Assembly: GCF_014805685.1 (NCBI RefSeq)
Contig: NC_060900.1
Coordinates: 1,348,601-1,412,600 of the forward strand
Direction of reading: 5' to 3'
Length of the DNA: 64,000 nucleotides
Origin: Silurus meridionalis
Lineage: Eukaryota; Chordata; Actinopteri; Siluriformes; Siluridae
Shown: positions 47,101 to 59,400 of the stretch, piece after piece
Position numbering within the stretch: the stretch's first letter is position 1
How the letters are laid out: each line of letters opens with the position of its first letter
Made by a program: the position numbers and the translations under genes
The notes under the pieces: generated by a model
Seen by the model: only the letters and a program-made list of their open reading frames with translations
The model's database searches: none
Told to the model about the DNA's origin: nothing

Positions 47101-50100
47101 TTGGCTTTTTATGTTGATTCAAAGATCCACCCCAGTCTGAGGTTGGTCCAGGATGAGCCTCGTTGAGAACTTTGCCCTTATCAAAGGCTTGCTAGTAAAC
47201 CGAGTCCCAAAGCTAAGATCTGAGGTGGCAGATGTTCTGATAGAGACTTACAGCTACAGTGGCTCCTAATGTTGCCTGCCATGTCCAAGCAGCATGATGA
47301 TGCAAGAAGTGTGAATTTTATAAGATGTGCCACAGATGCAGCAACACACACACACACACACACACACACTTTCACACACTTTTGGATTTGTGCTCACCTT
47401 TGGGCCGATGATGATGAGGATCACCAGAGGGTTCTGGGCATGCCATTCTGTTGGAAAAAAGATCTGGCAGAGGATTAGCCATGTAAATAAAACAGAACAC
47501 ACACATTCGCTTCAGGCCATGAGATCAGGAAGTAACGAGGCATCGGGGGGTTTCCACTGGTCTGAATACAAAACTGGCTATAACATTGGACCGTGAAAAC
47601 ATAAGACACTGGAGAATTGTACCTACAGACATAATACACAAGAAATATAGAGTCCTGGAAACGTATGACCCTGAAAATATAGGACACTGGTGAGGTAGTG
47701 ATCTAGAAACATAGTTCTATAAGAATAAACTGATTTAAAATATAGAACCGTAAAAATATAGGACCATGGTAATAGAACCTTAGAAACATAGGGCCGTGGT
47801 AATCTAGGACCCTGGAAACAGAGGGTCATGGGAATATAGGACCCTGGAAATATAAGACCCTAGAAATATGGGACCCTAAAAACAGAGGGTCTTGGGAATA
47901 TAGAACCCGATGGAACAGAGGACCATGGTAACATAGGACCCTAGAAACATATGACCATAAAAATATAAAACCATGGGATTAAAGGACCCTGGTTATAGGA
48001 CCTTAGAAACATAGGGCCATGGTAATTTAGGACCCTGGAAACAGAGGGTCATGGAAATATAGAACCCTAGAAATATAAGACCCTAGAAACAGAGGACCTT
48101 AGGAATATAGAACCCGGGAAAAAGAGGACCATGTTAAGATAGGGCCATGGACATGCAATAAACTGGAAACACAGGGCTGAAAAACAGAAATCTAGAATGC
48201 TGGGAACTTAGGACCTGGTAGCATGGCCGCTTGCAGTTCATTTGAAGAAGTGTAAATGGTTCAAAGACCTTCATCATAAACATTATGGTTTGCATAAAAC
48301 CTAAGGTCATTCCTCAGAACTGTGTTAAGAGCCACATCTGCTTGCTAATTAGCAAATACAGTTCTAGTCGTTAGCTACTACATTCTCCTCAGGACAAATA
48401 GTAAGTTACGTTTATGAAGTGTGTGAAGGTTCACCTGAGAAGGCGTTCAGCAGGTAGAGAGGGTCCTTCACTTTTCTGAGTCCACACACTAACAGGAACA
48501 CGTGTAGGTCATCTACTCGATCCACACACACTCCTACAAACCCAATCAAACGAGATCGTCAATCAGCAGAATCCTCCAATTTAATGAATTTCCAGCTAAT
48601 CAACCAGAGTACAGTGAAAACCACATTCAGTACTTTTCTGTGTCCATGGTTTTTATGAAGAAAATCAACATAATGCACACATGTTCTACAGATTTCATGA
48701 TTTTGAAGTGATCGTGTAGCTTTTTCGTAGGTATTTAAAAGCCAAAAACAACAACAACAAATAAAAAACAAGAGGCAACAACATGGTCGATAGAAAGTTC
48801 CCCAGTCGATAACATGCTAGCTAGCAGCACTACATTCCGCTAATGAAGGTTTTAGCTAATGAATAAGAATAGAGTTCTGTAAAGGGGATGCAATCACACT
48901 CTGCTAAGGCGTGTCCAATCACGCGGCTACTTCAAACAGCCTTGAAATGCAAATGTAATGAAACAAAGTTAATTTAAATCCTGAACCTTTTAGCTGATTA
49001 GCACGTGTCCGCATCCAGACCCGTAATGAGAAGTTTAGAAAACCCAGTCCGGATGCTAAAACGTCTGATCCGATCAACTCAAACATGAAAACCGGGGCGG
49101 AGGTTAATTATCCTGACCGGGAGAGGTTAATGAAACCAAGAGCTGGAGTCTCGAGGGAAGCTCTGATGTGAGGAAGATTTCCTGAAGCGATCTGGAATGG
49201 TTTGGGGTCAGTGGCTGCTGGATCAGGGGTTCTAATCCCTCTTAATCCCATGACCAGCGCTAGGAGGCTGAAACACGTGAAAATGTGTCTGCGATAGACT
49301 TTGCTGAAATGGGACACGACCCAAGTGACCACAGCACGCAGGATTAAACTCTTTCTGGATTCTGAGACTCGTTTCTCTGAGAGATAAAGCAGAGATAAGA
49401 GAAGGAAATTCATTTCTGCAGATAAGCATCCAATCCCATAATGCCTTCAGCAATTCAGACGCTAGGCCATGACAGGGAAATCACACACAGGATTATAATG
49501 ACAACACAAAAACGTCAAGGGCTGTCAAGACAAAATGTCAGAAAAAATGGTTCGTTCTGTCCATGGAACAGAGATTTTCTAATAGTAAAAATGAGGGGAC
49601 GTGTAACGTTGAAGGACATGAGCTCAAGGCTAAAACCAGGTTTAATGGAGAGATTAGAGGTCGAAACCCTTCAGTCAAACAAGTAGCAGTAAAGAAATTG
49701 GACGTCGACGTCGATAAAGAAAAGAAATTCATTTTAATCCAAGAAAAAGAAACTCCTTCAGCCTCCTGAGTCAAATAAGGTCAATTCAGTTGAAGTAGAT
49801 AATCATAGCATTAGAACATCCAATTCTACATTTAGACCCCATAATAAGCACTTTTCTGGGAAGATGTTCCACTAGAGAGTGAGGTGAGGAGGCCCGAGGT
49901 GCAGCTCACATTCATTCATGTTCAATAGTGTTGGCGCTCTATCTAGCAGGAGATCTTCCACTCCAACCCATGCAAAGTAGATCTTCATGGAGCCGATTTC
50001 ATATAAAAATGAATCAAAAAGGAGGAATGGAAATCAGTGGAATAAATGAGGATGAAGAAGAAGGAGAAAAAGAAGAAGAGGAGAACTGATCAATACGAAG

Positions 50101-50604
50101 CAGTGGGACAGAGTCAGCTGACGATCAGCTGGTGTTTATTTGCGTCTCCGTCGATTTCATTCTAAGCTCAAAAACGGCGAATGTCATTTAAAAGAAAACA
50201 AATCAGCACCAGACGCTATCACCAACCACATCGCAGGAACGTCTCATAACGGAATGAAAGATCTGAGAGGAACTGAGCGGCTTTGCGATGTCCACTGACG
50301 AGACACTGACAGTTCAATCTAGATTTCCGGCAGCTTGGGGATTTTATCAGGTCTCAATCAGACTGGAGGCTGAAATCCAATAACACAAAACACACATCTG
50401 CCACACATCAGGCACATACAGGAAAAGTTCCTGCACCGAGCCGTGTGGTTTCACCGGTCAGGTTCTGACCCAGAGCTGGTCTGATTCTTCTGTCTATAGC
50501 TTTCAGTCTTATTTTGACTCATTCTGTCTCAACTCTAGTGAGAAATTCAACAAAAACAACATCACATTCGACTACAGGAGATTCGAGGTGCATTATGGGT
50601 CATA

Positions 50605-50641
<37 letters not shown>

Positions 50642-50778
50642 CAAATCTATCCTGTTTGGATTGAGGATAAAAACTTTACTTTTATTCCTTATAATATTTC
50701 TAAATGCAATTTCATTTCATTTTCCCAGTGCCAAGTCATCTACCTAGCAGGGGTTCCACAATGCTGTGCTCACATCCC

Positions 50779-50842
<64 letters not shown>

Positions 50843-50994
50843 GTGATCGTTATCCAAACAAGACACTCAGAGTCTCTCAGAATGTCTTTCTTCAGACAAG
50901 CAGACCTCCTACCAGTGTTCCCTAAAAAACCTGCCGCGAGCTACATGACAGCAGGAGGCCACCAGGGCCCACCTCGTGTGCTCACACTCACACA

Positions 50995-51063
<69 letters not shown>

Positions 51064-51100
51064 TGCGTTATTGCTTTGATGGAACCACTCTGATCCTCAC

Positions 51101-51136
<36 letters not shown>

Positions 51137-52169
51137 CCACATTCTCTCACACACTCTCGGCTGTAATGAGTATTTGAGTGAACTGAACAGAGAGAAGATT
51201 CTACAGATTCCGAAAGTCACTACTACAGTAAATGTCAGGAAGGAGGCTTGATATGTTCACAATAATATTCCTTTAGTCTGGATCTTCTTCTTCTTTCCAC
51301 TGCTCCCATTAGGGGGCGCCACAGTGGATCATTCGGCTCCATCCTCAGCATTCTCCTACTGATATACCCATGTATCTCCTCTGCATATGTCCAAACCATC
51401 TCAATCTCACCTCCCTCACCGTGTCTCCAAAACGTCCTACATGCGCTGTCCCTCTAATAAACTAGTTTCTAATCCTGTCCATCGTCGTCACTCCTAATGA
51501 ACATCTCAACATCTTCAGCTCTGCTACCTCCAGCTCCACCTCCTGTCTTTTACTCAACGCCACTGTCTCTAATCCATACAACATCTCAGGTCTCACCACA
51601 GTCCTATAAACTTTCCCTTTCACTTTCACAGATACTCTTCTATCACAAATCACTCCTGCTATCACTCTTCTCCACCCACTCCACCCTGCCTGCACTCTTT
51701 TCTTTACTTCTCTATCACACTCTCCAATACTCTGCACTGTTGACCCCAGATACCTGAACTCCTCCACCTTCTCCACCTCTTCTTCCTGCAACCGCACCCC
51801 TCCACTGCCACTTGAACTAGAAGACCCAAAACCTGTTCCGTCATAATAATATACCTGTGCACAAATCCAGCTATATGAAGATCTGCTTTCCATATTTTGA
51901 AGTGGAAGATCTCCAGCTGTAGAGCTCGAACCCTATTGAAGATGGATGAAGGTGAACACTGACTGCACCTCAGACCTCCTCACCTTCTCAACAACATCAG
52001 TACCTGAGTTTACTAACACCTTTATGGCTGAATAAATCTCCACAAAATCTTGTGGAACATCTTCCATATTCACTATAATTATGTTCTTGAAGTGTGTGGG
52101 AACATCCTACTTCTCTACAGTTTATTCCATTTCCATTTGCATATCTGTCTTTTTTTTTTGTTTAGATAC

Positions 52170-52253
<84 letters not shown>

Positions 52254-52488
52254 ACACTCAAATGTATACACAGATGTGCACAGATTTACAAACACTGGGA
52301 TTCACCTTTATGCTTGACAGTTGAACATGCTGATACTAATGCAGGCCGAGTCTGAAGTGTGTGTGTGTGTGTGTGTGTGTGTGATGTATTTTTAATAAGA
52401 AGTGTGTTGCTTATCGAAATTCCTGCACCCTGCTGCCAGCCCAGTGATGATATATGACCACAGACAAGAGAGTTATTAATCACACACA

Positions 52489-52545
<57 letters not shown>

Positions 52546-52650
52546 TATAAAACCCCAACAGAGATGAAAGAGGTAGGAAAGAAAAACAGGATAGATAAAT
52601 AGATGGTGGAAAAAAGAAATGTGATAAAAAGAAAAAAGTCAACAAAGAAA

Positions 52651-52729
<79 letters not shown>

Positions 52730-54406
52730 GCTTGTGGTGAAGAAAAAAAGAAAAGGAAGAAGACAGGTGGGAAGATGGGCAGAAGAGAAGGAGAGGATAA
52801 TTGAAGATAAGAGATGAGGGAAAAGAAGAAAAATGAGAATAAGAAGAACAAGAAGGAGAGGAGTGAGGAGAAGAAGAAAATGGAGAGAATTGTTCACTGT
52901 GATTAAAAACCTGAAGTGTGTAAGAAATCGGTCCAGCTGAAATCGGAGCTTGTTCTCGTCTCGATTCCTAAAAAGACACGGAATTGTGACGTGAACATTT
53001 GCATTCGCTCTCAAACAAAACAGGTCAGTGTGAGGAAGAAGAAGAGGAAGAGAAGAGGGAAGTGGAGATCTGCCCTTACCTTGAGCTTGTACATAGATCT
53101 TCATGGTGTCACAGTCCTAAAGCAGAGAAACGACGTCACGATACGTTCTTATTGATAGTCTTCCCAGGTTACTATGGTAACGTTTCTAGTACGTTTATCT
53201 AAACATTTTCTACACACTGGGAAATCATTTCTGTGTAATCAGTCAACAAATCAATCACAGTTAAATCAAATACTTCATTTACGATAAGAAAAAAAGAGTT
53301 TTCAGCTGGTATCTGTCATGATGACATTATAACATGATCACATTACTGGTCATTAACTCCCTCTTTACACTTTTATTATCAACGTTAATGAACCAATCAT
53401 AATGGACCAATCGGAACAGACCAGTCCTTGTAGACCAATCATAATGCACTGGTCAGAATGGATCAATCGTAAATGGACCAATCAAAATGTCCAAGTCGTA
53501 ATTTACTGATCATAATGGACCAATCAGAACAGACCAGTTGTAATGGACCAATCATCATGCACCAGTCGTAACAGACTAGTCGTAACAGTCCAGTCCTTAA
53601 TGGACCAATCATTACAGACCAGTCGTAACAGACCAATTATAATGGACCGGTCAGAACGGATTAATCGTAATAGACCAACCAGAACCTCCCACTAATCTAA
53701 TGGACCAGTCAAAACAAACCAGTTGTAATGGACCAATCATAGTGAACCAATCGTAACGAGTCAGTCAGAACAGTCCAGTCCTAATGAACCAATCATTACA
53801 GAACAGTCGTCACGAACGCATAATGGACCAATCAGACTAATCATCTTGGACAAATAATCACAAAACAATTGTAATTAACCAATTTTATCAGACCAAACAT
53901 AATAAACCAATCATAACAGACCGGTCTTAATAGACCAATCGTAATTAGCCAATCATAATGACTCGACTGTAACAAATCAGGAATAACAGACTAATCGTAA
54001 TGAACTAATCGTAATTAGCCAATCAAAATCAGGCCAAAAGCAACGGTCTAATCGTAATAGACCAACTGTAACGAGCTAATCATAACAGACCAATTTAAAA
54101 TCCACGTCTTCAATCACAGCGCTGTTACCCACAATTCCCTGCATATTCGTATTTTTCCACTAAGTGTTTCTCTGAAGCGATCTAAGCCACATGAAATCCG
54201 CTGCTCGTGCATGAACAGAGGCGTGAGTATAATCGGGAATAATCTCTGCACCATTCAAAAATCAATATATAAAAAATAATAAAGCGGCGGGAGCGTGATA
54301 ACGGAATACTGCTGCTGCTCTCGAGATCAAGCGAATCATTTCACACACACAGAGAGAGGAAATTGGCTGGATGTTATCAGCTCGGGATGCTTGTTGCGTG
54401 TGCGTT

Positions 54407-54442
<36 letters not shown>

Positions 54443-55761
54443 ACTGCAAGACTCTAATCCTCCAATGAAACGCTTGTAATTGTGCTTTGAAAGCTGATTA
54501 TTATGGGATGCTGCTGAGAACGATTATCATCGGCGATGTCGTCGTTTGTATTTTGTTTGTGATTCCGGGTCGACACATCAAGTCCGAGTTTTTTTGTTCT
54601 AGCGTTCGTTTTTTTCTGCAGCGTTAATGAAGAAAGGTTTGTTCCGTTCCATCGTTTCCTCGGTAACCGCTATATTATTGTTCGTGCCACTTCAGCCATA
54701 CATAACAAAGTTCTCTAAATGCGGCCTACAGAAAAGAAACCCACCTACACAATCCTACTTACTGTAATCACTGGCTGTTCGGCATCGGAAGGGTTTTTCG
54801 GTTAAAGGAAAAAAATGAATTGGAAGATAATAAGCACGACTCTGCGTCATCACACCATGACATCGCTGATTATTTTAATATAACAGCAACAGCACAGTGT
54901 TTAATCCCCCACACACTCGCTCCTGGATGCTTGTTGCTGTTCTGCACTGTTCTGCACTTTTTTTGTAGAGCGTGTCAGATTTCAGAGCTTCGGCGTGAAA
55001 TGAACTGCATGTTCACGCTGCCGAATTGGTTTTCACGCTCAAAATGGAGGACCGGGTTCTTACCAAGTGGGTCTTCGCTTTCTGCTTCATCTCCTCTGTG
55101 AAGGCTACAGCAAACCTGAGAGAAAAAAAAAGGCAAATGTGCATTAAAAATAAAATGTTACATCCCAAAAATTGGTTAAAAAAACCAAACTCCTTTTGGC
55201 TAAAAGTATTGACCTGTTTCCTGTTAAAAAAATGTTCCCACAAAGCAACTGTACTGGACGTCTACGGATGTGAGAGCATGAAATCTTTTCCTTCACTTGA
55301 ACTATGGGACCTAAGCTCCATGAAACTCAGAAATGCTTTAAATATGTTGGAGTGGAAGATCTCCTGCTATGGATCCCTACTGAACAAGTTTGGGATGAAT
55401 GTGAACGTTGACTGCACCCCAGGAACCTCCTCATCTCACCTACCTGACTTTACTAACAACCTTGTGGATTAATCTCCACAAATCGCCACAAAATCTAGTG
55501 GAACATCTTCCCAGAAGAGTGGAGGATATTATAACAAATCTTATGGTCAGGTGTCCCAAGCTGTTGAAAGTATAAATGATTTTGTAGTGAATTTGATGTA
55601 TAGTGAATTGTACCACATATAAATCACAAAATTCACTCAGGAATCAATCACTTTAATAAGAGTGTAATAATCAGATGATCCTTTAATTGGCTTCTGGCTG
55701 AAATTCGTATATTTAAAAAAGTAGTTTGTATAGTTTCATTGTTATTTGATTGGTGTAGAAA

Positions 55762-55818
<57 letters not shown>

Positions 55819-55863
55819 TAATTTCCTCTACTAATGTTTATTTTAAGAGGCGCCACGTTAGTG

Positions 55864-55894
<31 letters not shown>

Positions 55895-55969
55895 TGTGTG
55901 TGTGGCTACGGCTTTTCTTCACACTTCTGCCTTTGAACCAGGAAGTCAGTGTCAATTCAGGTGCAAAAT

Positions 55970-56033
<64 letters not shown>

Positions 56034-56174
56034 TTTTCAGGGTCTTTACACTTCCCCTTCAGTGATAAAGAAAAAAGAGAAGTATCACTTTTCAACTGTT
56101 CACCCTCGTCAACTTTTACATCTCCTGTCTTTCGTCTCTGTGATTCAGAAGGCCCTGGGAGTGAGGATGAAGCT

Positions 56175-56237
<63 letters not shown>

Positions 56238-56369
56238 CAGCTGAGGCTCTTCACTATACAAAGTTTCAGTGTGTTGACTGAATAAAAAACTCCACCAGCA
56301 GGCAGGAACCATCAATTCAATTCTTTTTTTTTTTTATGGCCATATGTCCTGGTTAAACATTCACAGGGC

Positions 56370-56437
<68 letters not shown>

Positions 56438-59400
56438 AATAATTTCATCCCACCAGTCTACACATTCCCAAAGCCACAAATCCATTGTATTAGCATCTTG
56501 TATCCCACGGCGCGTAGCCTAGCAACCGCCTCATTCTGACTTTCAATGAGTTTATTAGAAAAACAATAAATTGTAAAAACAAACAAAAAAACAAACAAAC
56601 AAAGCAACAAATAAATAAATAAAACAGACCTTTTCCCCACAGTGAACTTCTGAGGGAATTGTTGATATGCTGAATAATTTGGTCTCATTTGCACTGTCAC
56701 TCCACTGCCTGCTTTTCATATGTAGAACAAATATTTTCATTTCATTAGTGCTGGTTATAATGCAGATGGGTTGCTTTGAATGGTTATAATGGAAACTGCA
56801 TTGCTTTTTTAATAGTTACACTGGTTATATTGGGAGTTTGTAATGGTTCTAGTTATAATGCTTCTGATATGAGTTTGTATTGATCTGATTAGTTCATTAG
56901 AATGCTTCTAATGTGAATTGTATTAAAACTTATAATGGAGATTGATTTGAATAGTTATAATGGTGTAATGGAAATTTAATCAGTAGAAATACTTATAATT
57001 GTTCTAATGGGAATTGTATTGTTTGAATAGTCATACTGACAATTGTACTAGTTGTGATCATTTTAATGAATTTAATGAAAATTCTACTGTTTTATTGCTG
57101 TAATGGGAATCGTTTTGTTTTTTATAGTTATAATTGGGATCATATTGGTTTTATAGTTTGCTAATGAGAATTTAATTGGTTTAATTGGTATAATGTGGAC
57201 TGTTTGAATAGTCATACTGTGGATTTACAGGTTTTAATGGCGATAATGGGAATTTTATTGGTTTAAAAGGCACTAAAATAAATTGTATTGGACACTGTAA
57301 TGTCTACTGGAAATTTGTGGAACACCATTAAGGACCAATTGAACCCTTTTGACATTTTGTATAATAACATATTGGTAGATACTGGATGTCAGTAAGTTTC
57401 CAAATTTCAGAAAGCATCTACTCTGGCTTCTTTAGTTTGATGATACTCAAAGTGTCCACAGACACACTACATAACAGAAACATTAGATAACATTATGAAT
57501 GGTATTTGTAGTTGAAACCATTAGAATTAACTTTTTTTCCAGCATGGACATCATTAGCCTAATTCCCAGCAACAATACAGAGTCCTATGGTGTCCACGTT
57601 GCTTAGCAACACTGTCATCTTGGCGTCTTTCCATGAGTTTCAATTCAAAAAGTAATAAATTGTGGCTCTTTTTAGCATTTAATTTCCTCATATAGCAACA
57701 GAACTGAGAGAAATGTTGACATTCTGGATGATTTGGTCTCATTTTCACATTCACTGTGACTCACCTTCATAAACCTATGCTTAGACTTGACATCTATGTG
57801 CTAGCTGGCTACATCATTAGCCTGATTTTCAGTCAGAACTGAGTCCTTTAGTGTCTGTTTTACTGTGTTGCTCACTGTGAACTGTGTTTTACTTTCCTCT
57901 AGTTATTTTAATCTAAATTAATTTAAATCAATTTTCAATTTAATTCAATTTGCGCTTTTAGCTAATAAATTTTAGTGTCATAAATGAGTCCCTAAATGTT
58001 TTTTTTCTCCTCAAAAATTCCTTTATACTTTTGTATTGAAGGAAATTAACAGCATATATGAGGAAAATATTGATATTCTGAGCAATTGTGCATCACTTTT
58101 GTAGCACAGTCACTGCCTCTTGTCATTGTTTTCATAATAAACTACCAGCTCGCTAATGCTTTTGGCATCCTTGCTACCCGATTGCTTAGCAACAGTGTTG
58201 GCATGATGCTTTACCACTTAAACCACTTATCTGACTTTCCAAGATTCTGACAAACAGCAAAAAACATTTTTTTCTCCTCAGTAAGCAGAGATTTTAGTCA
58301 CCTTAAAGTGTCTGTCCAGCATTTGATGCTACGTTCAAATCGGCTCCATAATTCCTTTATAATTTTAGTTCGGAATTTTTTCAAAAGATTTTGCCAACAT
58401 TTTTGAGAGAAATATTGATATTCCGAACGATTTTATTGTATTTTTTCTGTCACTGCACCTTTTCTTCATTATTATATACATATAAACCTTGCCAGCTATA
58501 TGCTAGCGAGCTAAAACTTTCTGGTGTCCATGCTATTTTGTAGCGTTTGTGTTTTTATGACTCGCATTACTGTACCATGTGACTTTATATTAATTTCTCC
58601 ATTTGAATTTAATATTACTTCTGAAAATAAAGAATTTTATTAAAAAAAAATCACAAATTTATCAACACATCTGAGAGAAAGTTTGATATTCTGGTGTATT
58701 TAATCTAATTTCCACTGGAACTGTTCTTTTCCTTCATTCATATATATATATATATATATATCTAGTATAACGTTGTCTTTCAAAGAGTTTCTTCTGAATG
58801 AAATAAAGTGGATTTTCGCTTCACCTGGCTTTGTGTAGAACTTTCTTCATGACGCTTCGTTTGTGTTCGTCCTTCACGTCTTCGTTGATGTCCGTCCCTC
58901 CGAAAACCACTCCGAAAGGCACTCCAGCATCTGCAACCAACACAATACTATCCATGATCTGAGATGTTAACGTTAGCCATGAAGCTCCAGTAGAGATGTA
59001 AAGGAGCTAAAAGAAAAACTTTTAAGAAAACTGTATTGTTCTTCACAGGTGTGTGTGTGTGTGTTCGTGTGTAATCAGTTTATTTTAATAAAAAAAATCA
59101 CCTAATAGCAGCCTTCCTCCTTTATACAGATGAATCGCCAACGCTGCATCGAATGGTTCTTGATCTTGACTCATCAGCAGTGTTACTTCAGAAGCTGAGC
59201 TGAAATCTCTGGTGTCCCGAAGTACACAGACATGACCTGCGCTCTCGATATGATCTCTATAATCACACATTCAGCAACACCATCAGCAACATCATTACAA
59301 CACTCTCACCACAGCATCACAACACCATCAAGAAAAATCATCACCACACTCTCACCACACCATCACCACATCACCACACTCTCACCACACCATCACCACA

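Noticed and set aside
49215..49241. [15 protein letters not shown] frame as glt1d1 exon 6
   Set aside because: It resembles the expected GI-T motif but has a poor acceptor, no in-frame donor and the wrong length. The 57-base exon at 52911-52967 ([15 protein letters not shown]) fits the sequence, phase and both splice sites.
52286..53104. 272-residue minus-strand ORF rich in Phe/Leu/Ser and Cys/Val
   Set aside because: It reads through (AAAG)n and (CA)n tracts. Only its first dozen residues and a shifted frame belong to glt1d1 exons 5 and 6.
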